Assembly: GCA_002392765.1 (NCBI GenBank)
Contig: DGHT01000030.1
Coordinates: forward strand, 1 to 64,000
Reading direction: 5' to 3'
From: Verrucomicrobia bacterium UBA3841
Lineage (GTDB): Bacteria > Verrucomicrobiota > Kiritimatiellia > RFP12 > UBA1067
Length of the DNA: 64,000 nucleotides
Shown: positions 26,962 to 35,296 of the stretch, one piece after another
How the letters are laid out: each line of letters starts with the position of its first letter
How positions within the stretch are numbered: the first letter of the stretch is position 1
Position numbers and translations under genes: made by a program
Notes under the pieces: model-generated
Databases searched by the model: none
What the model was told of the DNA's origin: nothing
The model's input: the letters and a program-made list of their open reading frames with translations, nothing else

Positions 26962-27126
26962 ATGACTACCATGACAACATACGCCACAGGTTGCAGTGAA
27001 GACGTGCTTTTACGCTTTTCATGCAAAGTGACGGACTTTGCACGATATGCTAAAGAGAATTTTAGCATTTCATGCAAAGCGCTGTCGCTTTGCACGAAAA
27101 CAGCAAAGGAGAAACTTACGCTTTAA
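26962..27126 (+). CDS. possible 54-residue small protein (unrecognised)
   Basis: An open frame from ATG 26962 to TAA 27126, with GAGAGGG (26951-26957) at good spacing and a good promoter 30 bases upstream. The product is small and basic, with two similar Cys-Lys segments (FSCKVTDFAR and ISCKALSLCTK) encoded by the two arms of a hairpin series. No homologue is recognised. It may be a leader peptide, a small toxin-like peptide, or a chance frame in a structured RNA. The hairpins would lie inside the coding region, which is odd for a normal gene. Confidence 0.35.
   Translation: MTTMTTYATGCSEDVLLRFSCKVTDFARYAKENFSISCKALSLCTKTAKEKLTL
27022..27094 (+). repeat. three tandem stem-loops
   Basis: Stem 1 is TGCAAAGT/ACTTTGCA (27022-27029, 27035-27042). 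Stem 2 is ATGCTAAA/TTTAGCAT (27047-27054, 27061-27068). Stem 3 is TGCAAAGCG/CGCTTTGCA (27073-27081, 27086-27094). Stems 1 and 3 share the flanks TTTCATGCAAAG and CTTTGCACGA. All stems are perfect 8-9 bp with 4-6 base loops. They lie downstream of a good promoter, so they may form a structured RNA. Confidence 0.75.
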
Positions 27127-27933
27127 GAGCAAAGTGCTCGACCATCAAAAATCCCGCTGAAACGGAGAATGGTTCATTCTACGCTTCGCCCAATGTCTAC
27201 AGGGGTGAAATGCGTGTCCCGCTCGTTCCCGGCGCGTTTTTCGGCGCGGGTTGTCATGTTTATCATAGAGAACGGTGTGCTTCCTTGCACACTTTTACGT
27301 CGTCTGGCGATAAAACTCCGGACGCATCTTGAAAGGGCAGCGCATCGGAAGCCGAGCGACCCCGGAATGCCGCTTATGAAAAAGTCCGTTAATCCATTCC
27401 CGGTTTTTTTACAAGTGCAAATAATGGGCGCTTTTCGCGGTTTTCTATCCGTTTCGGCCCTGTGTGGCGGGGTGTTTCGGGCGAACGCGCGCGCCGTGGG
27501 CGCTTTTTCGTGTTGCAAAACCTCCGCGCGCGCTCGGTGAGGCCTCGCCAGAGTGTGCGCGTCTCCGTTTTCCGGTACGCATGGCTCGGCTTCAACGTCG
27601 CCGAAACGCCCCGCCTCTCCGGGCCGCGCTCGCCGCTCGGGCTGGTTGAACAACTATGATTTCGTCTCGGACAATCTCGAGACTGTATCGACTGTTGCGG
27701 CAAAACCGGTTTGATGGACGCGCATGAGACGCATGCGCGGCGGGAAACCGTTGTCAGAGCGAGCCTGTGAAATTGCGGTCGGGAGGGAAATGGCGCGAAA
27801 TCGGCATTTTGCCACATAACGCATTTGGAAAATAAAGTCTAACGCGTTTTTGGAGTGTCCTGAAAATATTTATCACCCGCTGTTTAAGCCCCTTTCAAGA
27901 AAAAACGGGATAAGCGTGAAGACGTTTTTCCTG
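27127..27933. other. long intergenic stretch without a recognisable gene
   Basis: About 0.8 kb, GC-rich in the middle and AT-rich at the end. The open frames on both strands have arginine- and proline-rich compositions with no family resemblance, so I do not call a gene. A short stem GCGCC-GTG-GGCGC followed by TTTTT (27491-27508) resembles a weak terminator. It may be decayed sequence at the edge of the defence island, or it may carry an untranslated RNA that I cannot recognise. Confidence 0.5.
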
Positions 27934-27962
27934 TTGACATTATTGGCTATATTGGATATAAT
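27934..27962 (+). promoter_or_regulatory. consensus promoter of the glycan locus regulator
   Basis: TTGACA (27934-27939), a 17-base spacer and TATAAT (27957-27962), nearly perfect sigma-70 boxes, 34 bases before the regulator start. I did not find a clear dyad operator, although autoregulation is usual for GntR/LacI regulators. Confidence 0.8.
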
Positions 27963-27996
27963 AGAGTTGTATTAAACCGAGAAAAACACCTACTCG

Positions 27997-29112
27997 ATGT
28001 CCGGACAGAAAAAGAGATTGCCGTTCACGGTGAGCCGCAACGACGGGCGGAAACTTGTCGTGCAGGTGGTAGATGGTTTGAAAAAGGCCATCGCCCGGGG
28101 CTATTACAAGCCGGGCGACACGCTCCATGCGTCCCGGGAGCTTGCGCCGATGCTCGGCGTTAGCCGCATCGTGACGGCCGCCGCGCTGAGACGTCTGGCC
28201 GACGAGGGGTGGGTGGACGCTCGTCCACGCATAGGCTCCGTCGTACGCGACCGCTCGGCGAAGCAGTGGCGCGGGCGCGTGGTCATGGCGTTCCCCGACG
28301 GCTACGACAACTACCTCCAGACCGTTCTCGCCGCCGAGCTGCGGGAGACTCTTCTGCACGAAGGATACCTTTTCGAAGAGGCGATCGTCAAGCGCGCGGC
28401 TGGCGGCTACGATTTCTCGAATATCGAGGTTGCTCTGTCGCAATCGACGGATCTGGCGGTTTCGATGTATGCGCGCAAGGAGATTATGGACTTCTTCGCC
28501 GGGCGCGGCGTTCCGTACGCGGTGTTCGGCGAGGTGGCGCGAAGGCCGGCGCGGGCCGTCGGCGTCACGCGCATCGACTTCAACAAGGCCGTCCCGGATT
28601 TTGTGGCGGCGTGCGGCGCGGCAGGCGTGAAGCGTGTCATCGAGGTGTCCTGGTTCGCCGGGATGTGCGGAGTCGTCGGCGCGTTGAAGAAGGCCGGAAT
28701 CGCCGCGCAAAAAATGAGGATCGATGTAGACACGTCGAAAGGGCGCTTCTTCGCCGTGCGGAAGGCCGGGATGGATACGTTCGCCCGGCTGATCGCCGCC
28801 GGTCGCCTATCGCGCGAGAGCCTGTATTTCTTTTCGGACGATTATCTGGCGTCGGGCGCGCTTGCCGCGCTCTCGTACGCGGGGTTCAAGTCGCCGCAGG
28901 ACATCCGCATCGCGACATGGGCGAACGCCGGCCTCGGTCCGGTATATCCGCGCGAGCTCTCGCGAATGGAACTCGATCCGGTAGGCACGGCGAAAGAGGT
29001 GTCCTCCGCAGTGACGGCCTATCTCAAAACCGGCGTCTACCCGTCGAGCGTCGTCGGCGCGAAATGGATCCCCGGCGAAACGATGGCGGCGACAACAAAG
29101 GAGGCTCGGTGA
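27997..29112 (+). CDS. GntR-HTH/LacI-sensor transcriptional regulator
   Basis: 371 residues. The N-terminal winged helix (about 20-85) is GntR-type: QVVDGLKKAIARGYYKPGDTLHASRELAPMLGVSR, interrupted at several points, then TAAALRRLADEGWV. The C-terminal part (about 90-360) resembles a periplasmic-binding-protein-like sugar sensor (VVMAFPDGYDNY, FFSDDYLASGALAALSYAG, QDIRIATW), as in AraR-type regulators. It begins the plus-strand glycan locus and lies 2 bases before the GH110-like gene, so it probably senses a released sugar and controls the locus, itself included. The ligand is unknown. The sensor half is standard, and no sugar-binding residues can be named. Confidence 0.85.
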   Translation: MSGQKKRLPFTVSRNDGRKLVVQVVDGLKKAIARGYYKPGDTLHASRELAPMLGVSRIVTAAALRRLADEGWVDARPRIGSVVRDRSAKQWRGRVVMAFPDGYDNYLQTVLAAELRETLLHEGYLFEEAIVKRAAGGYDFSNIEVALSQSTDLAVSMYARKEIMDFFAGRGVPYAVFGEVARRPARAVGVTRIDFNKAVPDFVAACGAAGVKRVIEVSWFAGMCGVVGALKKAGIAAQKMRIDVDTSKGRFFAVRKAGMDTFARLIAAGRLSRESLYFFSDDYLASGALAALSYAGFKSPQDIRIATWANAGLGPVYPRELSRMELDPVGTAKEVSSAVTAYLKTGVYPSSVVGAKWIPGETMAATTKEAR

Positions 29113-29114
29113 AA

Positions 29115-31082
29115 ATGTCGCCAATGTGGAAATATTGCCAATTCAAATGTTGCCAATCCCAATTGAGAATTGGGTATTGGGCATTGGCAACATTGGCGAC
29201 GCTGGCAACATTCAACACGCTCTTCGCCGAACCGGCGGGCTGCCGCGACTTCGAAGTCGAGACGCCTGTATCGCGGGCGGGGGCGCCGGTCGTCCGCGCA
29301 GTCGATTTCGGGCTTTCCGAAAAGAGCGACTGCAACCATGTCGCGATAAACACCGCGCTCGCGGAGGCGAAGCGCACCGGCGCGGCGCGGGTCGAGCTCG
29401 CGCCCGGCGTTTACCGCTGTTTCGACGGCAAGGGCATATCCATCGACGGATTCAAGGATTTCGTTTTCGACGGCAAGGGCGCGACGCTCGTGTTCCGCCG
29501 CGACCACGCGCCGCTCGAACGCCAGGCCGACCAGCTCGACGGCGAGGCGAACGTCGAAGTGGCGAACTGCCTCAGAACCGTCGTCGAAAACTTCAACATC
29601 GACTGGGACTGGGAAAACGATCCACTCGCAGTCTGGGCGAAGTGCGTCGGAAAGCATGAAGACGACGCGGACGGCGCATCGTACGCCGATTTCGAGCTGG
29701 ACGCGCCGCATCCGAAATACCCGGCCCATGTTCCCGTGAATCTCCTGACGCAGATGGCGGCGGACAGGTCGGGCCCCGTGATGGACGGCAAATGCCGTCA
29801 TCCCGGTTATTTCGGATCGTCGCTCGGACACATCGGCGCGAAGAGCGAATGGATTTCGCCGACACGTCTCAGGATATGGCCGTTCGTAAAACCGGACTAC
29901 GGCTACTTCGCGAAGGAGGCGCTGGGGCGCTACGCGCCGGGGAAGAACACCGCGTTCACGCGCGACCTCGAAACGGGCGGAACGTACTCGATCGCACACT
30001 GCTACTACGGGCTCAACGGCTTTGTTCTCACTTCCAACCGCCACCTGACCCTCCGCAACATCGACGTATGGGCGTGCAAGGGATTCGGGGTCGAGACGCG
30101 AGGCGCCCAGAAGTACTGGCAGCTCGTCGATTTCAACATCCGCCCGAAACCGGGCTGCAAATATCCCGTCACATCGACCGCCGACGCGCACCACGTCGCG
30201 CAGTCTCTCGGGTTCGGCAAGATGGTTGGCTGCGAAGTGACGATGCACAACGACGACCACTTCAACTGCCACGACCGCACGCAGATCGGATGGAAGCGAG
30301 GCTCGCGCGAAATCGAAATCGTGAATAGCCGCGGCATCGGCTACACGCTCTTCAAGCCCGGCTCGCGCATCACCCTGCGACAGGAGGATTTCGCCGCCAC
30401 AGGCTGGACGGGGAAGATCGAGAAGATAGAGGGCGAGACGATCCATTTCGACCGCGATTTGCCGGAGCAGAAAGGAATGCTCTTCGTTTTGATGGACGCC
30501 GACTACGCGACGGAGAATTTCATTTTCAAGGACTGCCGCTTCCACCACAACCCGTGGAGCCGTGGCCTCTACAACGGTTCGAACGCGACGTTCGACGGAT
30601 GCACCTTTGGCCCGATGGTTGGGCGTCCGCTCTTTCTGCTTTCATGCTACACGTACAACGTCTGGTGCGAGGGGATCGGCTGCACCAACATCGTCGTCAG
30701 GAACTGCCGCTTCGAAGATTGCCTGGACGTCAAGGAAGAGACGGGCGTTTCGGCGCAGATCATGTGCGAGATCGCGATACCGCCGCGATACGACCCCGAG
30801 GGGAATCCGATCGTCAATGCGGAGCTCGCGGCGAAGGTCGCGGCGAACAAGGCGGCGGGACGCGTCATCACACCGTCCGCCGACGCCTTGTCCGGGATTC
30901 TCGTCGAAGACTGCGTTTTCGTCAATCCGCGCGGCTATCTATTTGCCGTTCGCAACGGAAACGACACGATCTTCCGCCGCAACAAAGTTGTCTGGGGAAA
31001 CTCCGCGCACGAGCGCCTTCCGTACGCGGGGAAAACTCTTGTCGAAGGCGGGAACAACAACGAGATTGACGAGGTGAAATGA
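29115..31082 (+). CDS. secreted right-handed beta-helix protein, GH110-like
   Basis: 655 residues. A signal-peptide-like hydrophobic segment (WALATLATLATFNTLFA, residues 22-38) precedes a beta-helix. Features recalling GH110 alpha-1,3-galactosidases include FDGKGATL near the N-terminus, the HNDDHFNCHDR stretch, and repeated short strands with Asn ladders (FIFKDCRF, TFDGCTF, IVVRNCRFEDC, ILVEDCVF). GH110 enzymes remove alpha-1,3-galactose from blood-group-B-type glycans. It is shorter and more divergent than the GH110 module at 45064-46568, so substrate and activity are uncertain. ATG 29115 follows AAAGGAGG. The signal region is encoded by a palindromic repeat. Its stop overlaps the esterase start (ATGA). 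Confidence 0.75.
   Translation: MSPMWKYCQFKCCQSQLRIGYWALATLATLATFNTLFAEPAGCRDFEVETPVSRAGAPVVRAVDFGLSEKSDCNHVAINTALAEAKRTGAARVELAPGVYRCFDGKGISIDGFKDFVFDGKGATLVFRRDHAPLERQADQLDGEANVEVANCLRTVVENFNIDWDWENDPLAVWAKCVGKHEDDADGASYADFELDAPHPKYPAHVPVNLLTQMAADRSGPVMDGKCRHPGYFGSSLGHIGAKSEWISPTRLRIWPFVKPDYGYFAKEALGRYAPGKNTAFTRDLETGGTYSIAHCYYGLNGFVLTSNRHLTLRNIDVWACKGFGVETRGAQKYWQLVDFNIRPKPGCKYPVTSTADAHHVAQSLGFGKMVGCEVTMHNDDHFNCHDRTQIGWKRGSREIEIVNSRGIGYTLFKPGSRITLRQEDFAATGWTGKIEKIEGETIHFDRDLPEQKGMLFVLMDADYATENFIFKDCRFHHNPWSRGLYNGSNATFDGCTFGPMVGRPLFLLSCYTYNVWCEGIGCTNIVVRNCRFEDCLDVKEETGVSAQIMCEIAIPPRYDPEGNPIVNAELAAKVAANKAAGRVITPSADALSGILVEDCVFVNPRGYLFAVRNGNDTIFRRNKVVWGNSAHERLPYAGKTLVEGGNNNEIDEVK
29146..29194 (+). 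repeat. imperfect palindrome in the signal-peptide coding region
   Basis: The left arm at 29146-29164 (AATGTTGCCAATCCCAATT) pairs with the right arm at 29168-29194, which is its reverse complement carrying an 8-base insertion (TATTGGGC). Further copies of the TTGGC-ACATT motif continue to about 29212. The repeat encodes the LATLATLAT hydrophobic run. Confidence 0.75.
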
Positions 31083-33091
31083 AAAAGTTGAAATCGACAG
31101 CGTTGTTATGCGGTGCCATATCCCTGGCAATCTTGCACTGTGCCGCGCTTGGCGGAACGGTTGAACCTTCAGCGCTGTTTTCCGACAACGCCGTATTGCT
31201 GAAGTCGCCCGACACCGCCATCTTCGGATTTGCCAAGCCAGGCGAAAAAGTGTCCGTGTCCGTGGCTGGAGCGTCTGCTGAAGCCATAGCCGGAACCGAC
31301 GGGCGCTGGATTGCGAGGCTAGACCTTTCGGCGGCGGACAAAGGCCCGCACACGATGAAGATTGGAGGCAAGACCGTCAACAATGTGATTGTCGGCGAAG
31401 TGTGGCTCGCTTCCGGGCAGTCCAACATGGCATTCAAGATGGGCAGTGCCGACGACGCAAAGGAGGAATGCGACATAGTCAATCCTGACATTCGCTGCTT
31501 TCTTGTAGGCGGAGGCGTGGAAGAAAAGCCCAATCCCAGGATATCAGGCCGCTGGCTCCTAACCGGCCCTGCAAAGACCTGTGAGATGACAGCGGTAGGC
31601 TATCACTTCGCAAAAAACCTCAACACTGCGCTGGGCGTACCGGTCGGCATAGTCGAATCCGCCATAGGCGCATCTGCCATCGAAGCCTGGTGCGACCCTG
31701 AAACAATGGCCGTAGATCCCGTCGTAAAAGCCGAGCTGGACGCGCAGACCGCATTCTTCGACAACTACCTGGAATACGAGCGGAGATGCGAAGCGGAACT
31801 CGTCGAGTGGCAGACAAAGTTCGGCCGCGCCGACATGCGAAAATTCACGATCCCTCCAGAAACCGGCTGGCGGGAACTTTCCGGGCAGGAAGCCGAATCG
31901 TTCCGCCACGGACCTGGTGCCGTGTGGCTAAGGCGGAAGGTCCCCTCTCCCGCCGCCGGAAGGCCTGCCGAAATCCTGAGGCGGCGCTTCATCGAGAAGG
32001 ACTGGCTGTTCGACACGTCCGCCGTTGACGTATTCTGGAACGGACGCAGGCTCGAACGCAGTTTCGCACAGAATCGAGTAGACAAGAATTTAGAGTACTA
32101 CCGTCCGGACGCCGGCGATGTGCTTGCCGAGAATACGCTTGAAATACGGTTCTTCAACGCGGAGAGCATCCCGAGTGTACTGTATTCGACATGGTTTGGC
32201 GGGATGAGACTGCCATACCCGGGATGGAGCGTCTGCGAAGAGTTTTCGCTTCCATATCTCAAGGCCGAAGAGCGAGCGTCGATTCCGCCGCGCCAGAAGT
32301 TCTGCCTTCCGCAGCATTGGCCGTCGGGTCTTTTCAACGGCAAGATCGCGGGGCTGATTCCGATGAGTCTTTCAGGCATAATATGGTATCAGGGCGAAAC
32401 AAACACTTCGAGGCCGGAAGAGTATGAATCTCTCTTCCCCGCAATGATTAAATCATGGAGAAGGCTTCTCGGCAAGCCAGAACTGCCTTTCGCCTGGTGC
32501 CAGCTCGCAGGATTCCACAAGAAGGACGACAATGCCGACAACCCCGACGTCAGATGGGCAAGGCTCAGGATGTCGCAGGACAGGGCGCTGCGCCTCCCGA
32601 TGACGGGGCAGGCGGTGCTTATTGACGTTGGCGAGGCGTGGGACATCCATCCCCGCGACAAGCGCACGCCAGGCGCCCGGCTTGCGGCGTGGGCGCTGAA
32701 CAGGGTTTATGGACGGAAGGACTTGCCGTATCTCGGGCCGCGGGTGGAAAAGGTAGAACGCGCTGGAGACCGCATGGTGGTCACCTTTGCAGATTGCGCG
32801 AACGGCCTTGTCGCAAGGGATCTCGGCGACAAATGCCTTATGCGCTCTTCGACGAATTCATACGCGCCTTTGGTCCGCAACTCGCCTGACGCGCAGGTGG
32901 AGGGATTCTCGCTTTGCGGTGCGGACGGCAAGTGGTTCTGGGCGGACGAGGCGAAGATCTCCGGCAATACGGTCGTGGTCTCGTCCAAGTCCGTTCCGGA
33001 TCCTGTCAATGTCCGCTATGCCTACGCCGAGAACCCCGTGGCGAACCTGTACAACACAGACGGCTTCCCCGCCGTTCCATTCGGCGAATGA
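31079..33091 (+). CDS. sialate O-acetylesterase
   Basis: 670 residues. Removes O-acetyl groups from sialic acids so that sialidases and lyases can act. The SGNH-type active site is seen as SGQSNM (nucleophile Ser115), WYQGETN and DIHPRDK (His524 as the likely catalytic base with Asp522). An N-terminal signal peptide (about 1-24) and a beta-sandwich (about 25-100) precede it, and jelly-roll inserts are usual for the family. ATGA overlaps the preceding stop, so it is translated with the beta-helix gene. The context of GH109, GH110 and GH20 supports mucin O-glycan breakdown. The protein appears complete. Confidence 0.9.
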   Translation: MKKLKSTALLCGAISLAILHCAALGGTVEPSALFSDNAVLLKSPDTAIFGFAKPGEKVSVSVAGASAEAIAGTDGRWIARLDLSAADKGPHTMKIGGKTVNNVIVGEVWLASGQSNMAFKMGSADDAKEECDIVNPDIRCFLVGGGVEEKPNPRISGRWLLTGPAKTCEMTAVGYHFAKNLNTALGVPVGIVESAIGASAIEAWCDPETMAVDPVVKAELDAQTAFFDNYLEYERRCEAELVEWQTKFGRADMRKFTIPPETGWRELSGQEAESFRHGPGAVWLRRKVPSPAAGRPAEILRRRFIEKDWLFDTSAVDVFWNGRRLERSFAQNRVDKNLEYYRPDAGDVLAENTLEIRFFNAESIPSVLYSTWFGGMRLPYPGWSVCEEFSLPYLKAEERASIPPRQKFCLPQHWPSGLFNGKIAGLIPMSLSGIIWYQGETNTSRPEEYESLFPAMIKSWRRLLGKPELPFAWCQLAGFHKKDDNADNPDVRWARLRMSQDRALRLPMTGQAVLIDVGEAWDIHPRDKRTPGARLAAWALNRVYGRKDLPYLGPRVEKVERAGDRMVVTFADCANGLVARDLGDKCLMRSSTNSYAPLVRNSPDAQVEGFSLCGADGKWFWADEAKISGNTVVVSSKSVPDPVNVRYAYAENPVANLYNTDGFPAVPFGE

Positions 33092-33129
33092 GATTCGACA
33101 TGATGAAAATCAACGAAAGGTAAAAGTCC

Positions 33130-33786
33130 ATGACAACAGTAAAATCACGCTACAAACGACTCTGTGCGAGTGCTCTCTTTGCAGCCCTCGCCACAGCCGT
33201 CGAAGGGCAAAGCGTGACTGCAAATGCAGTTACGTACCTTGACGAAAACGCATCCATAATATGGCGCACGATAAAGTCGTCGCAGCCGCAGATCGCCTTG
33301 GACTGGCCGTCAGGCGCGGCGAGCGCGGTTTTGACGACGAAAATCGGTTCTGCAGCCGCGCAATCCGCCGTCATAAATGATACTTCCGCGACGTCGATAA
33401 ATGTCGTGTTCACAATGCCGACGCAACACGCCGACCGCGAGGTCGTCACGCTTTCCATATCGTACCGTGATTCGTCGGACGCCGAACTCAAGTCGAAGAC
33501 CGTCAGGCTGGGGCTTGTGGACAGCATTGGCAACGGCGCTTCGATTGCAACGACTCTTGACGGATCGACTTCGCAGTGGCGGCGGTACGAAACGCACGAG
33601 GTTGTGCAGATTCCGCCGGACGCAACGGCCGTCACGCTAGACGGCGCACCGGTGGACTGCGACATTCCCGGCTGGTTCGACCTTGCGGCGCCGGGGGCGC
33701 ATACGCTCGCTGTCGAAACGGCCGACGGCACGGAGAGCGCTACGGTTCTCAGGGCCGGGAAGGGTCTTTACATCATCTTTAAATAA
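33130..33786 (+). CDS. secreted unknown protein with IIFK tail
   Basis: 218 residues, not recognised. A signal peptide (MTTVKSRYKRLCASALFAAL, cleavage perhaps near residue 27) is followed by two beta-rich, Ig-like halves. The C-terminus is GKGLYIIFK. The gene at 36796 has the same 23-base ribosome-binding/start segment (GAAAGGTAAAAGTCC, then the ATG and two codons) and ends in IIFK, so the two share translation initiation and perhaps the tail function. The upstream motif AATCAACGAAAGG also precedes the gene at 33807. Export to the envelope is likely, and function is unknown. Confidence 0.65.
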   Translation: MTTVKSRYKRLCASALFAALATAVEGQSVTANAVTYLDENASIIWRTIKSSQPQIALDWPSGAASAVLTTKIGSAAAQSAVINDTSATSINVVFTMPTQHADREVVTLSISYRDSSDAELKSKTVRLGLVDSIGNGASIATTLDGSTSQWRRYETHEVVQIPPDATAVTLDGAPVDCDIPGWFDLAAPGAHTLAVETADGTESATVLRAGKGLYIIFK

Positions 33787-33806
33787 TCAACGAAAGGAAC
33801 AAACAA

Positions 33807-35201
33807 ATGAACAGCGTAAAGAAGATTGCAATATTTGCGGGCGCCGCGCTTGCTGGCGCAGCCGCGTCCGCCGCGTCGATAGGCAACGTCGTCGTCAACC
33901 AGATGTGGCCGTGGAGCACGAAAGTCGCGATCGACTACGAGCTGACCTGCGACCCTGGCGAGACGTGGGACGTCTCGCTGACGGTGAAGGACGCGCAGAA
34001 CAACGACGTCACGGGGCTTTCCAACGCGATATCCGGCGATACCGACAACGTCTCCGGCGGCGCGCATAGGCTCGTATGGGATCCTGGCCGCAGCCTCGCG
34101 ACAGGCTCCGCGCCGGTGCTTTCCTACACGCTCTCGCTCCGCGAACCGCTCGGCAAGAAGTACATGATCGTCGATCTCACCCGCGATGGAGAAGGCAAGT
34201 TCTCCGTCTCGTATCTCGACGAAGAGCCGTCGGGCGGATTCAACACGGAGGAATACACGACAACAAAGATGGTATTCCGCCGCTGCCCCGCCGGATCTTT
34301 CATGATGGGATCTCCGGACGACGAACCAGGACATGATTACTACAGCTCTAGTGATAAACTGACAGACTCTGAAAAGCAGCGCAAGGTCACTCTGACAAAG
34401 GACTTCTATCTGTCTATATTTGAGCTGACGGTATATCAGACACATACGATATGGCCAGATTACTACAACTACTCCAGCGTCAACGCAACGAACAGCTATC
34501 GAAAGAAACGTGCTCTCATGAGCATCTACCCTTGCCATTTCAGGAATGCGACCAATGCAACAGTAAATGCTGTTGATTGGGCGTCGAGTACAAGCGTCGA
34601 TTCCACAAGTCTGATCGGTCAGTTCCGTGCGGGAATACCGGGGGGATCGCCAATCTCCGGCTACGTTTTCGACCTTCCGACCGAAGCGCAGTGGGAATAC
34701 GCCTGCCGTGCAGGGACGACGAACGTCTGGAATAACGACGGCTCTTGGTCGCCAGCGGATTCCTACGGACACGATGGCAATAGTACAGCCGAGCGAGAAC
34801 TTGGTGTTCTAACCGGACAGAATGCCGATACAGTTCTCAGGTTCCTTGGAAAGTATCGTTATGACTACAACAAAGATACTGGGCATTTCGAATGGGATCA
34901 GTCGCAATACATAGATGTCGGTCGTTATCAGCCGAACGCCTGGGGATTCTATGATATGCATGGCAATGTTGCCGAGATGTGCGCAGATGTATGGGTGAAC
35001 TCCGGGTATGATGGAAGCGATTTGGTAGATCCGGTGCGAGGCGGCGGAACAACAGGCTCGATAGTTTCGCGCGGCGGCTCATGGGCCAACAACGCCAGGG
35101 AGTGCCGCTCTGCGTCGAGAGGCAAAGTTCACCCTCCAACGCGTCTGGTTTCCCTAGGTGCCCGTCTTGCGCTTGTGCCCGAAAGACCGGCCGGCGAGTA
35201 A
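33807..35201 (+). CDS. secreted FGE/SUMF1-like protein
   Basis: 464 residues. A signal peptide (1-20, ending GAAASAAS) and an Ig-like domain (about 22-125) precede a formylglycine-generating-enzyme-like domain. Its markers are CPAGSFMMGSP, PTEAQWEYACRAGT, WGFYDMHGNVAEMCADVW and RGGSWANNARECRSASRG. True FGE oxidises a cysteine of sulfatases; many secreted relatives have other or no known activity. Whether the active-site cysteines are kept cannot be decided by eye. No sulfatase gene is in the window, so sulfatase maturation here is only a guess. In this lineage such proteins are often carried in multiple copies. Confidence 0.82.
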   Translation: MNSVKKIAIFAGAALAGAAASAASIGNVVVNQMWPWSTKVAIDYELTCDPGETWDVSLTVKDAQNNDVTGLSNAISGDTDNVSGGAHRLVWDPGRSLATGSAPVLSYTLSLREPLGKKYMIVDLTRDGEGKFSVSYLDEEPSGGFNTEEYTTTKMVFRRCPAGSFMMGSPDDEPGHDYYSSSDKLTDSEKQRKVTLTKDFYLSIFELTVYQTHTIWPDYYNYSSVNATNSYRKKRALMSIYPCHFRNATNATVNAVDWASSTSVDSTSLIGQFRAGIPGGSPISGYVFDLPTEAQWEYACRAGTTNVWNNDGSWSPADSYGHDGNSTAERELGVLTGQNADTVLRFLGKYRYDYNKDTGHFEWDQSQYIDVGRYQPNAWGFYDMHGNVAEMCADVWVNSGYDGSDLVDPVRGGGTTGSIVSRGGSWANNARECRSASRGKVHPPTRLVSLGARLALVPERPAGE

Positions 35202-35296
35202 GGAGGATGAGATCAGCCAGACGCCGGAAGTGCGCCCGTGAACCGCATCCTATGTGTCCGGAATGGGATGACGTCGAAAAAAGGAGGTATCGTAAA

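Noticed and set aside
27174..27817. overlapping Arg/Pro-rich frames in the 27 kb gap
   Set aside because: Several frames on both strands are open at once because of composition; none has a ribosome-binding site or resemblance to a family.
29037..30548. 503-codon open frame on the minus strand
   Set aside because: It lies opposite the beta-helix gene, has no family motif, is rich in Arg and Val as expected from a GC-rich antisense frame, and lacks a ribosome-binding site.
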